Assembly (NCBI RefSeq): GCF_014192475.1
Contig: NZ_JACHXZ010000002.1
Span: 294,120 to 358,119, forward strand
DNA: 64,000 bases
Reading direction: 5' to 3'
Source of the DNA: Simiduia aestuariiviva
GTDB lineage: Bacteria; Pseudomonadota; Gammaproteobacteria; Pseudomonadales; Cellvibrionaceae
Under the pieces are notes generated by a model. It ran no database searches, was not told where the DNA came from, and saw only the letters and a program-made list of their open reading frames with translations. This document shows positions 37,807 to 46,974 of this stretch, piece by piece. The translations under genes were made by a program, and so were the position numbers. Each line of letters opens with the position of its first letter. Position 1 is the first letter of the stretch.

Positions 37807-40626
37807 CTAATTTGACATTGTCGCTTCATCTTCCGCGAAAAGAGCATCTACATCATGCGACTCAGACCATTCGAGTAGTGCATTTATTTCGATGTCTAAA
37901 TGCTCCATTTGCTCACTCAGTTGGCTCGTGTCTTTGGCTTGAAGGCTTTTGTCTAATTGGTGAGCCGCAGAGCGCAGCCTGCTTACCCCACAATAGCAGC
38001 ATCCGCCATGTAGACGATGAACTGTGGTTTCTAGTGATTTGTAATCTTTAGCTTTAAAGCTGGATTGCATGCTTTGCTGATCTTCGGCGAGTGTGTCTAG
38101 TAGCATGTTCAGCATGTCACGCGCGAGGTTTGGTTTATTGTTTGCCAGCCTTAATGATTCTTGAACGTCTACCACTCTTTTTGATAGTGGGCTGGGCGCG
38201 CTAGCCGCATTACTTGCTATGGGTTGTGCGGTGCTGTGTTGTAATTTGGGGCGCCAATCGACTTGAATTGAGCGCGCCTTGAGCCAGCGATTAATTACGT
38301 GGGCGAGCTGTGCTTCGCTCACTGGCTTGCTGAGGTAGTCGTCCATGCCTGCCAAAAGTAATTGTGACTTTTGCTCTGCCATTGCATGAGCGGTTAGGGC
38401 TACAATGGGGGTTCTGCGTTTTCCGTGTTCCCGGCTCCTAATTATTTTTGTTGCTTCAATACCGTCCATTATGGGCATCTGCAAATCCATAAACACCATG
38501 TCGAAGATTTGTTTGTCGGCGATATCGGTAGCCTGTTTGCCATCTGACGCAAGTGTGACTTCCATGCCGAGGCCGCTCAGTAATTCGCCCACTAGCTGGA
38601 GATTTGCGGGGTTGTCATCCACAGCCAGTATGCGTGGCTTATTTTCATAGTTAGCTGTCTGGCCTCCAATACGTGTTTCTTCTTTGTCTTGGGCTAAATC
38701 CTGACGGATGGCGTTGAGAAGGCGCGCCTGTGTCATCGGCTTCTCAAGAAAAGTCCCTTCGTGTTGCGGGAGGTTGTGCTCGACCACACGGCGTGCATTT
38801 GGAGTTCCCAGCAAAAACGTTTTGCAGGAAAAGTGGTGTTTTAATTGATTTATTAGGTCGTTGAGTTGTTCGAAATCCAGCTGTCGCTCTTGCTGTGGTT
38901 CAATGTCATAGAAAATCGCTTCAATGGGCATGTTGACCTGGGTTTGTTGCTTCACCAGCGAGAGCAATTCGGGGGTGCTCTTAATGATGATAACTTTGCC
39001 GCTTTCCGCTCCCACTATCTCTTTGACCTGTGCACACAGCTGCCCATTGCTGCTTAGCATGCCAAAATGGCAGTTTGCCAATAGGTGCTGTGATTGCTGG
39101 TCGTAGGATTCTTGCTCGATACCAAATTGGGCTGTAAACCAAAATAACGCACCACCGGTGTCGCTGTTTTTAACACCGATTTCGCCGTGCATTCGTTTGA
39201 TAAGGCCTTTGGAGACTGCCAGGCCTAGCCCGGTGCCGCCGTGTTTTCGGCTGTTGCTGCTATCGGCCTGGCTGAAAGCCTGGAAGAGTTTTGAGCGATC
39301 CTGGTCGCTAACCCCGACGCCGGAATCTTCAACTGTGATGCCCACATCTACTTGTGTTTCTTCCAGTTGTTTGAGTGCGGTCCGTATAATGACATTGCCA
39401 CCGTGCGAAAACTTAATGGCATTGCTAACCAAGTTGGTTAGAACCTGCTTCAGTCGGAGTGGGTCACCTAATAGGTGGGTGGGTAAATTTCCGTCCATTA
39501 ACAGAATGAGTTGGATGTTTTTCTCATGTGCCGCAGGTGCCATGATTTGCATCGCTTCTTCGATAACTTGTCGCAGCTGCATGGGCACGTAGTCGAGCTG
39601 CAATCGTCCTGATTCAATTTTAGAAAAGTCGAGTACGTCGTTAATAATAGTTAGCAGCCCTTGAGAGGAGTGCTGGATAGTTCGCATGTATTCTTTTTGT
39701 TGGTCATTGAGTGGTGTTTTGAGCAGCAAGCTCGTAAAGCCAATAATGCCATTCAGTGGCGTACGTATTTCGTGTGAGGTATTGGCTAAGAAATCTGATT
39801 TCACGCGGCTTGCTTCAACAGCTTCTTTGCGCGCCAAATCCAACTCAATATTTTGAATTTCAATAGTCTCCAGTGTTTCCCGAAGATCTTCTATTGATTG
39901 ATCCATGTTGCGCTGAATGTCTTCGCGACTTTCTTTAAGTCCGAGTGACAGATTGTTAAACGCGGTGACTAGATCGTTGATTTCAGGGAGGCTGCTGGCC
40001 TCGAGGCGTGTGTTGAGCGCGCCATTTTCAAGTTGTTGAAGCCCGCGCTTTAAGTTTGATAGGGCACCTGCGACTTGTTGTCCGTAGACCAGCGCCATTG
40101 CGCCACCGGCAAGTGCGGCGGCCAGCCCCAAGACTAAGGCGAGCAGGAGCGTTTGATATTCAAGGAGGGTGTAATCGTCGTTGGATATTTCAACGGCCAG
40201 CCAACCAAAGGGGGCAAAGGAGTCGTGATCTGCGTGTATTGGGACCACAAACAGGGTGCTGTCAGTCAGCACTTGATGATTGGCGTCTAGGCCGAATTTA
40301 TTGGGCTCTAGCTGTGCGGTAAGTGAAAAGCTGTTACCCGCATGAATCAGGGGGTTGCGGTTCAGGTCGAAGACCCGCACGGCACGTATATCGCCGTCAC
40401 TCACGCTGGTTTGTACAACTGACTGTAACAAAAGCCTGTTGTGCATGGATTGGTAGGTAAGCTGCGCTAACAGGCGGCTCAAATGATAGCCGCGATCGAC
40501 CGATAATTTGCCGAGCTGGTGAACATACAGGCCGGTTAGAAGCACGGTGAGCACAAGGGTCAATAGTGCGGTAGGAAGTAGGGCAATACGCAGAGAGCGT
40601 CGCTTAATTGTTCGGGTAATGTCCAC
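37807..40626 (-). CDS. gacS: Hybrid sensor histidine kinase GacS/BarA
   Basis: This kinase of about 939 residues regulates small-RNA-controlled traits through the response regulator GacA/UvrY. Two transmembrane helices (about 15-35 and 160-185) flank a periplasmic sensor, then HAMP, HisKA with the phospho-accepting histidine in SHEIRTPLNGIIGF, and HATPase (NAIKFS, GTGLGLAV). A degenerate receiver follows (ending EKPMTQARLL). A full receiver then shows DDNPANLQL and phospho-Asp in MDLQMPIMDG, and the C-terminal Hpt has its histidine in VHRLHGGCCYCG. Start is a GTG at 40626 or a TTG at 40641. It is divergent from cysM; the gacS/cysM-rlmD-relA-mazG block is Pseudomonas-like. Confidence 0.94.
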   Translation of the reverse strand: MDITRTIKRRSLRIALLPTALLTLVLTVLLTGLYVHQLGKLSVDRGYHLSRLLAQLTYQSMHNRLLLQSVVQTSVSDGDIRAVRVFDLNRNPLIHAGNSFSLTAQLEPNKFGLDANHQVLTDSTLFVVPIHADHDSFAPFGWLAVEISNDDYTLLEYQTLLLALVLGLAAALAGGAMALVYGQQVAGALSNLKRGLQQLENGALNTRLEASSLPEINDLVTAFNNLSLGLKESREDIQRNMDQSIEDLRETLETIEIQNIELDLARKEAVEASRVKSDFLANTSHEIRTPLNGIIGFTSLLLKTPLNDQQKEYMRTIQHSSQGLLTIINDVLDFSKIESGRLQLDYVPMQLRQVIEEAMQIMAPAAHEKNIQLILLMDGNLPTHLLGDPLRLKQVLTNLVSNAIKFSHGGNVIIRTALKQLEETQVDVGITVEDSGVGVSDQDRSKLFQAFSQADSSNSRKHGGTGLGLAVSKGLIKRMHGEIGVKNSDTGGALFWFTAQFGIEQESYDQQSQHLLANCHFGMLSSNGQLCAQVKEIVGAESGKVIIIKSTPELLSLVKQQTQVNMPIEAIFYDIEPQQERQLDFEQLNDLINQLKHHFSCKTFLLGTPNARRVVEHNLPQHEGTFLEKPMTQARLLNAIRQDLAQDKEETRIGGQTANYENKPRILAVDDNPANLQLVGELLSGLGMEVTLASDGKQATDIADKQIFDMVFMDLQMPIMDGIEATKIIRSREHGKRRTPIVALTAHAMAEQKSQLLLAGMDDYLSKPVSEAQLAHVINRWLKARSIQVDWRPKLQHSTAQPIASNAASAPSPLSKRVVDVQESLRLANNKPNLARDMLNMLLDTLAEDQQSMQSSFKAKDYKSLETTVHRLHGGCCYCGVSRLRSAAHQLDKSLQAKDTSQLSEQMEHLDIEINALLEWSESHDVDALFAEDEATMSN

Positions 40627-40746
40627 GTCTAGACCATCCAATTTGGCAGCTGTTTAACCATACCATAATCGGCGGTAGAATAGCGCCCTTCAGGCGTTTC
40701 CGGCTATGTCTGGTCGCTGCTCACCTTGGGAAAGAAGGTTAGATTT

Positions 40747-41655
40747 ATGGCTTACTCCGGCGGAGATCTAGGGCTTCCAACAATGGACGCTCTAGTGGGT
40801 GGTACGCCCTTGGTCCGTCTGCAGCGCCTACCCGGCGACAGCAGTAATTTGGTGCTCTTAAAGCTCGAAGGTAACAATCCAGCAGGGTCGGTCAAAGATC
40901 GACCAGCCCTGTCGATGATTAACAGTGCAGAGTCTCGAGGCGATATTAAGCCGGGTGATCGCTTGATAGAGGCCACCAGTGGCAATACGGGCATAGCATT
41001 GGCGATGGCAGCCGCTATCAAGGGCTATAAAATGACACTGATCATGCCTGACAACGCTACTCAGGAGCGCAAATCAGCGATGACGGCTTATGGCGCAGAG
41101 CTGATTTTGGTGTCCAAGGAGGCGGGTATGGAGGGCGCTCGTGATCTCGCCCAGTCAATGGCGCGGGAAGGTCGTGGCAAGGTGTTAGATCAATTTGCCA
41201 ATGCTGATAATCCCTGTGCTCACTACTTGACCACTGGCCCAGAAATCTGGAGGCAAACACAGGGTAAGGTGAGCCACTTTGTCAGCTCGATGGGAACCAC
41301 GGGCACTATTATGGGTGTCTCTCGATATTTAAAAGAACAGAATCCAAATATAAAGATTATTGGTTTACAGCCAGAAGACGGTGCCAGCATTCCGGGTATT
41401 CGCCGTTGGCCAAGCGAATATTTACCCAAGATTTATGACGCTGCTCGCGTTGACGAGGTGGTCAGTATGTCACAGCGAAGGGCGGAAGAGACAATGCGGG
41501 CGTTGGCGCGCGAAGAGGGGCTGTTTTGTGGTGTGTCGTCCGGAGGTGCGGTGTCTGCTGCACTCGAATTGAATAAGCATCTTACCAATGCCGTAATTGT
41601 CGCCATAGTTTGTGATCGTGGCGATAGATACTTGTCATCGGGTGTATTCGACTAA
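40747..41655 (+). CDS. cysM: Cysteine synthase B (O-acetylserine sulfhydrylase)
   Basis: This 302-residue pyridoxal-phosphate enzyme makes cysteine from O-acetylserine and sulfide or thiosulfate. The cofactor lysine is in NPAGSVKDRPA, and the phosphate loop is EATSGNTGIALA. GLQPEDGASIPGIRRWP and GVSSGGAVSAA are typical of CysM rather than CysK. ATG 40747 has AAGG at eight bases; an in-frame TTG at 40726 is less likely. The stop shares one base with the rlmD start. Confidence 0.95.
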   Translation: MAYSGGDLGLPTMDALVGGTPLVRLQRLPGDSSNLVLLKLEGNNPAGSVKDRPALSMINSAESRGDIKPGDRLIEATSGNTGIALAMAAAIKGYKMTLIMPDNATQERKSAMTAYGAELILVSKEAGMEGARDLAQSMAREGRGKVLDQFANADNPCAHYLTTGPEIWRQTQGKVSHFVSSMGTTGTIMGVSRYLKEQNPNIKIIGLQPEDGASIPGIRRWPSEYLPKIYDAARVDEVVSMSQRRAEETMRALAREEGLFCGVSSGGAVSAALELNKHLTNAVIVAIVCDRGDRYLSSGVFD

Positions 41656-43001
41656 TGGTGACGCGCCAGAAATCGCGAAAGCGAACACAGTCAAAGCCGC
41701 GTACAGCACAATTTGTACAGCGTGAAGCGTCGGTAGAGATTGAGCGTCTTGCACATGATGGCCGAGGAATTGGTTATCTAGAAGGTAAGATCGTTTTTGT
41801 AGAACAGGCGCTGCCCGGCGAGCGGCACAAAATTAACCTCGTCGGCGGTAAGTCAACGTTCTTTGAAGCTGTCAGTGTCGCGCTACTCTCGCCGCCAGCG
41901 AATTCTCGAGCGGCGCCACGCTGTCAGCACTACCAGAGTTGTGGGGGGTGCCACTTACAGCATCTGGACAATAAAAGTCAGCTGGCATTCAAAGAGGCGC
42001 TTGTCTTTGATCAATGTCGTCGCAACGGTGTTGTGTTACCGGCTTTTGAGGCCGCTGTGACTGGCTCCCCAATGGCTTATCGGGCGCGTTGTCGGCTTTC
42101 AACGCAGCATAAGGGACCTGCATTTGCCGGCTTTAGGCAAAAGAATCAATCACAGCTTATCAAGCTTCAGGAGTGTCCTGTATTGGCACCGAATTTGGAG
42201 CGCTTGATTGAACCTATACAGACGCTGTTAGCGCAGCTACCTGCAAAAGCGCTAGGACATATCGAATTGGTTGATGATCAATCTGGCCCGATTTTGATTC
42301 TACGACACGTGTCTGAAATCAGCTCTGATCAACAAGACTTGCTCAGCCAGTTTGCCAGCTCCTGTGGGATTACTATTCTCATGCAGCCAGAATCCACGCC
42401 TAACTATGTGGATCTAAATGGGGCGCCAGCAGAGGTAGAGCTAACGCTTGCGCTACCTATGCTTGCAAAACCGCTGCGCTATAGACCACACGACTTTACG
42501 CAGGTTAATCGTCCTGTAAATGTGCAAATGGTTGCGCAGGCTTTGGTGTGGGCAGAGCCTGAAGCTCACGAAACTTGGCTGGATTTATTTTGTGGCATTG
42601 GGAATTTTAGTATGCCGTTGGCGACTCGTGCTGCACAGGTGATCGGTGTTGAAGGCGCTATGGATATGGTGCAGCAAGCCGAAATTAATGCATCCATCCA
42701 AGGTGTTAAAAATACCAATTTTTACGCCGCAGATTTGGAGCAAAGCACCGTCTATCGGCGTCTCCCTAAGCAAGTTGATGGCGTCTTGCTAGACCCGCCG
42801 AGGGCGGGTGCCAAAATGGTTATACCGCATTTGGCCAAGCTCAACCCCAAACGAATTCTCTATGTTTCGTGCGATCCGGCTACCTTTGCACGCGATGCCT
42901 CGGAACTCTGTAATAGTGGATATTCAGTGGACAAAATTGGAATTTTGGACATGTTTCCACAAACGATGCACGTGGAAACGATGGCACTTTTTCGCAAGTA
43001 A
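41655..43001 (+). CDS. rlmD: 23S rRNA (uracil-1939-C5)-methyltransferase RlmD (RumA)
   Basis: This 448-residue enzyme methylates U1939 of 23S rRNA. A basic N-terminal tail and TRAM domain (about 20-80) precede a [4Fe-4S] cluster bound by C90, C96 and C99 (CQHYQSCGGCH) and a later cysteine in QECPVL. The SAM-binding part has DLFCGIGNFSMPLA, and the nucleophile cysteine lies in LYVSCDPATFARD. Start ATG overlaps the cysM stop by one base. relA follows 24 bases later. Confidence 0.95.
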   Translation: MVTRQKSRKRTQSKPRTAQFVQREASVEIERLAHDGRGIGYLEGKIVFVEQALPGERHKINLVGGKSTFFEAVSVALLSPPANSRAAPRCQHYQSCGGCHLQHLDNKSQLAFKEALVFDQCRRNGVVLPAFEAAVTGSPMAYRARCRLSTQHKGPAFAGFRQKNQSQLIKLQECPVLAPNLERLIEPIQTLLAQLPAKALGHIELVDDQSGPILILRHVSEISSDQQDLLSQFASSCGITILMQPESTPNYVDLNGAPAEVELTLALPMLAKPLRYRPHDFTQVNRPVNVQMVAQALVWAEPEAHETWLDLFCGIGNFSMPLATRAAQVIGVEGAMDMVQQAEINASIQGVKNTNFYAADLEQSTVYRRLPKQVDGVLLDPPRAGAKMVIPHLAKLNPKRILYVSCDPATFARDASELCNSGYSVDKIGILDMFPQTMHVETMALFRK

Positions 43002-43025
43002 TGTTGTACCGATGACAGGAAGCTC

Positions 43026-45281
43026 ATGGTAAAGGTTCGAGAAGATCAACCCATAAAATCAGACGGCCAGGTGGATGTAGAGGCTTGGTTGTCGCGCCTT
43101 GACGCTAAGGTGCAATTGACCAGCGAATCCTACTCGCGCATTAAGCTGGCGTGTCTTGCCGCAGTTGAAGCTGAGCAGGACGCAATTGCCAGTGAAAACA
43201 TTTGGGTAACCGGCATCAGTAGCTCCAAAACCGGTTTGGAGATGGCTGACATTCTGGCGGATTTAAACTTGGATGTTGACACCTTGGTGTCAGCCATACT
43301 TTACCGGGCCGTGCGTGAAGGTAAGCTCAGCAAAAAGTTCGTGGGCAAGGAGTTCGGGGCCAATATAGAAAAGCTGATTGACGGCGTGCTTCGAATGGCT
43401 GCAATTAGTGGCGTACGACTGAGCGACGAAAATGTCGCTCTGGGACGTCACTCGGAAGAACATGCTGAAAATGTTCGAAGAATGTTAGTTGCCATGGTTG
43501 ATGATGTGCGGGTTGCGCTCATTAAGCTAGCAGAAAGAACTTGCGCAATTCGAGCCTTGAAAAACGCCACTGCAGAAAGGCGACAACGCGTTGCCCGAGA
43601 AATAGCCAATGTGTATGCCCCGTTGGCACACAGGTTGGGCATTGGCCATATTAAGTGGGAATTGGAAGATCTTGCGTTTCGGTATTTAGAACCAGACGAT
43701 TACAAAACCATCGCACGATTGCTTGATGAAAAACGGCTTGGCCGACAGCAATATATCGATAATGTCATCAGCACTTTGCGTGGTGAATTAACCGGGGCCG
43801 CTATTGAAGGCGAAATAACAGGCAGAGCCAAGCACATATACAGCATTTGGCGAAAAATGCGTCGTAAAAATATCGGATTTTCGCAGGTGTACGATATAAG
43901 AGCGGTGCGTATTCTGGTGCCCACTGTCCGGGATTGTTACGCAGTTTTAGGCATCGTACACAGTTTATGGCGCAATATTCCAAATGAATTCGACGATTAC
44001 ATCGCCTCACCAAAAGAGAACGGTTATCGTTCGTTACATACTGCGGTAATCGGGCCTGAGCGAAAAGTCTTAGAGATCCAGATTCGTACGTTTTCAATGC
44101 ATGAAGATGCAGAGTTTGGGGTCTGTGCTCATTGGCGCTATAAAGGTACTGACAAGGAAGAGGAGCAGACCGGCTACGATCAAAAAATCGCTTGGCTTCG
44201 GCAGGTTCTTGAGTGGCACGAAGAGTTGGGAGATAAAAGCGGGGATAGCAACCCCTTGGCCGACGACCTCAATTTGGGTCTAAATCAAGACCGTATTTAC
44301 GTCTTTACCCCTGATGGGCATGTGATCGATTTGCCAAGCGGCGCAACTCCGCTCGATTTTGCCTATCGTATACACACAGATGTGGGAAATAAATGCTGTG
44401 GGGCTAAGGTCAATGGCCGCATCGTGCCGTTAAATCATGCGCTGGCCACATCAGATCAGGTGGAAATTTTAACGGGCAAACGGGAGTCTCCAAGTCGAGA
44501 TTGGCTTAGCCCTGCGCTGGGATACGTCACCACATCTCGAGCCCGCGCGAAAATACAACAGTGGTTTAAACTACAGGCGCGCGAGAAGAACTTAGCCGAT
44601 GGCCGTGCGCTGTTGGACAAAGAGTTTAAACGTATTGCTGTTCAGGATATCGATTTTGAAGAGCTGGCCAAGAGCTTGCACAGCAAGTCCTTAGACGATT
44701 TATATGCCGCTGTTGGTGCGAGCGACATCAGCGTGACTCAGGTGTTGAACGCGGCACAGCGACTTCTGGAAACCGACGCCGCTGACGATTCCAAACTACC
44801 ACAATTGAAGGTCGCGAGAGCTACTGGTGATTCTGCCGATGTCTACATCGATGGCGTCGGTAATTTACTGACGCATTTGGCAAAATGCTGCTCGCCAGTC
44901 CCGGGTGATGCAATTACCGGCTATATAACACTCGGTAAGGGTGTATCTATTCATCGTCAAGACTGCAGTAATATATTGCAGCTGGAGTCGGACGAGCCAG
45001 AGCGAATCATTCAGGTAGCCTGGGGGGTTGCCCCTCAAAAATACTATGCAGTAGAGGTGTTGATTGAAGCATTTGATCGCCAAGGATTGCTGCGAGATGT
45101 CACAGCGCTATTAGACAGCGAGAAGATAAACATCGTTGCAATGCAGACGCTGTCCAATAAAAACCTCAATACTGTGGACATGCAGGTGACCATAGAAGTG
45201 AAAAACTTTAATGCCTTGAGTCGTGCGCTCAATCGTCTAAATCAATTACCAAACGTGGCTGCAGCTCGGAGAATGCGGTAG
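43026..45281 (+). CDS. relA: (p)ppGpp synthetase RelA
   Basis: This 751-residue monofunctional synthetase makes (p)ppGpp on ribosomes stalled by uncharged tRNA. An inactive hydrolase-like domain (about 30-200) lacks the HD catalytic pair. The synthetase domain follows (about 240-370: YDIRAVRILVPTVRDCYAV and SPKENGYRSLHTAVIG) with EFDDYIA, the acidic EXDD motif of monofunctional RelA. Then come the TGS domain (about 420: DRIYVFTPDGHVIDLPSGAT), a zinc-finger-like CCSPVPGD segment, and a C-terminal ACT domain. ATG start after AGGAAG. mazG follows without a gap; MazG is known to interact with the stringent response in E. coli. Confidence 0.97.
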   Translation: MVKVREDQPIKSDGQVDVEAWLSRLDAKVQLTSESYSRIKLACLAAVEAEQDAIASENIWVTGISSSKTGLEMADILADLNLDVDTLVSAILYRAVREGKLSKKFVGKEFGANIEKLIDGVLRMAAISGVRLSDENVALGRHSEEHAENVRRMLVAMVDDVRVALIKLAERTCAIRALKNATAERRQRVAREIANVYAPLAHRLGIGHIKWELEDLAFRYLEPDDYKTIARLLDEKRLGRQQYIDNVISTLRGELTGAAIEGEITGRAKHIYSIWRKMRRKNIGFSQVYDIRAVRILVPTVRDCYAVLGIVHSLWRNIPNEFDDYIASPKENGYRSLHTAVIGPERKVLEIQIRTFSMHEDAEFGVCAHWRYKGTDKEEEQTGYDQKIAWLRQVLEWHEELGDKSGDSNPLADDLNLGLNQDRIYVFTPDGHVIDLPSGATPLDFAYRIHTDVGNKCCGAKVNGRIVPLNHALATSDQVEILTGKRESPSRDWLSPALGYVTTSRARAKIQQWFKLQAREKNLADGRALLDKEFKRIAVQDIDFEELAKSLHSKSLDDLYAAVGASDISVTQVLNAAQRLLETDAADDSKLPQLKVARATGDSADVYIDGVGNLLTHLAKCCSPVPGDAITGYITLGKGVSIHRQDCSNILQLESDEPERIIQVAWGVAPQKYYAVEVLIEAFDRQGLLRDVTALLDSEKINIVAMQTLSNKNLNTVDMQVTIEVKNFNALSRALNRLNQLPNVAAARRMR

Positions 45282-46124
45282 ATGGACCAAGATATCAGTG
45301 CCACCCAATACACTCTTGGCGACCTGCTGTATTTGATGGAGCGACTGCGCGATCCAGATACGGGGTGCTCATGGGATGTTCAGCAAACGTTCGCCACCAT
45401 TGTCCCTAGTACGCTGGAGGAAGCTTATGAGGTTGCTGACGCAATAGAGCGCGGTGACTTTAACCATTTGGGAGAAGAGTTAGGTGATCTGTTATTTCAG
45501 GTCATTTTTTATGCCCAATTGGGCCGAGAGAAGGGCTACTTCGATTTTAATGGATTGGTGTCTCAGCTTACTGCCAAGTTAATCGGGCGCCATCCCCACG
45601 TATTTCCCGATGGGCAGTTACGTGCAGTGGCCAACGCTACTAATAAAGATGACGTGGACGTTAAAGCGCAGTGGGAGTCATTGAAAACAAAGGAGCGAGA
45701 AAAAAAGGGCGATGCTGGTGTTTTTGCTGACGTGCCTTTGAATCTGCCATCGGTTTCCCGTGCGCAAAAATTACAAAAACGCGCCGCAAACGTTGGGTTT
45801 GATTTTGAGTCACCCAATACCGCAATGATGAAGGTGCGAGAAGAGTTGCAAGAGGTGGAGCACGAACTGCAGCAGATGCAGGGCGGGCGCGCGTCTGAGG
45901 CGCTTGGCGAGGAGTTGGGGGATTTGCTTTTTTCCGTTGTCAATGTGTGTCGGTTGAGTAAATTTGACGCAGAAAGCCTATTGCGAGCAACGAATCGAAA
46001 GTTCGAGCACCGTTTTGGCAATATGGAGCGGCAATTGCTCACAGACGGGGTTTCCGTAGAGACCGCCACTCTGACACAGATGGAAGCCGCGTGGCAGGCG
46101 GTTAAGGCTCTTGACGAGTCTTAG
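45282..46124 (+). CDS. mazG: Nucleoside triphosphate pyrophosphohydrolase MazG
   Basis: This 280-residue protein has two MazG domains, the first with LEEAYEVADAIERGDFNHLGEELGDLLFQV and the second with KVREELQEVEHELQ and LGEELGDLLFSVVNV. It hydrolyses NTPs and dNTPs to monophosphate and pyrophosphate. The ATG follows the relA stop directly. Its last 23 bases overlap the convergent unrecognised membrane-protein gene. E. coli mazEFG is not present; this is the stand-alone form next to relA. Confidence 0.95.
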   Translation: MDQDISATQYTLGDLLYLMERLRDPDTGCSWDVQQTFATIVPSTLEEAYEVADAIERGDFNHLGEELGDLLFQVIFYAQLGREKGYFDFNGLVSQLTAKLIGRHPHVFPDGQLRAVANATNKDDVDVKAQWESLKTKEREKKGDAGVFADVPLNLPSVSRAQKLQKRAANVGFDFESPNTAMMKVREELQEVEHELQQMQGGRASEALGEELGDLLFSVVNVCRLSKFDAESLLRATNRKFEHRFGNMERQLLTDGVSVETATLTQMEAAWQAVKALDES

Positions 46125-46974
46125 CTTGCTCCAATTCCTGCTGCCATTCGAATAAGTTCATTTCTATAAATACAAACGCAATTAACCAAAGAAAAGCATC
46201 CCAAAAATCAAGGAAATCACCATCGATTCCCCAGTAGATAGCGCATACTAGCAGTGTGCAATAAAGTGCAATTTTAATGCAGTGTGTTAGCTTTTTGAGC
46301 AGACTTAACGCGGCATGGTGGGTTTTTAAAAATACGTCCACCTCTAAAATCACCACAATTAATAGCCAGGTTGAAGCGTTTATTACATCAACCATTGCTA
46401 GGTTCTTTACGATGTTATAGTCGGTTGTTGAGCCAATAATCAGCGTGTCACGCATTTGTATTAAGTTGTATTGGTTCAGTTCTTGGCACAATTCCTGAGT
46501 TATCGGTACGTAATCGTTTAGCGTCACGATGGTTGTGTAGTCAGTTCCAATTAGGGCGCATGTGTCTGCAATGACGATTGGATCTGCAGCCAGGATGTTG
46601 ATATATCGTGACAAGTAACCGTAGAGCGAGTAGATAATAAAAACGTAACTTACACTTCTAATAAGTAATAACCAGAGCTTCACCCGCGTGGTTAGCCAGC
46701 GATCATTGATGACGTAGGTTTCCAGTTCGAAAAGTATTAGCAATAAAAGCCAGGCTGCAGTATCTATCGTGTCAGAATAGGCCTCAATTAAGCTGAACAG
46801 GGGCACGCCGCTGGTAAAGGTATGCTCAGCCGCGGTTGAGTTTTCGTTGAAGAAAAGCACGAAGTTGACTAAGAGCAGACTATAAATGCAGTATTTAAAA
46901 GTCTGGTACATCAAATAGGGGCTGGGTATTCGTAGGTTTGCGATCACTGTGTTCACATTCCAAAAGTTTATCAT
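46102..46974 (-). CDS. Unrecognised polytopic inner-membrane protein
   Basis: I do not recognise this 290-residue protein. Hydrophobic segments lie near residues 26-42, 72-88, 97-122, 203-220, 233-253 and 257-275, so about six membrane passes. A polar stretch at about 125-200 between segments three and four would form one large loop with two cysteines (DTCALIG and QELCQEL), which could be disulfide-linked if the loop is periplasmic. The helices carry acidic residues (ELET, LEVD, EMNLFEW). Its ATG overlaps the stop of the amidohydrolase as ATGA, so it is the last gene of a three-gene operon. It looks like a real gene: the frame is clean and translationally coupled. Confidence 0.75.
   Translation of the reverse strand: MINFWNVNTVIANLRIPSPYLMYQTFKYCIYSLLLVNFVLFFNENSTAAEHTFTSGVPLFSLIEAYSDTIDTAAWLLLLILFELETYVINDRWLTTRVKLWLLLIRSVSYVFIIYSLYGYLSRYINILAADPIVIADTCALIGTDYTTIVTLNDYVPITQELCQELNQYNLIQMRDTLIIGSTTDYNIVKNLAMVDVINASTWLLIVVILEVDVFLKTHHAALSLLKKLTHCIKIALYCTLLVCAIYWGIDGDFLDFWDAFLWLIAFVFIEMNLFEWQQELEQAKTRQEP

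Noticed and set aside
46102-46124. Possible frame error where mazG and the membrane gene overlap
   Set aside because: Both stop codons are clean and both proteins keep plausible ends, so this is a true convergent overlap.
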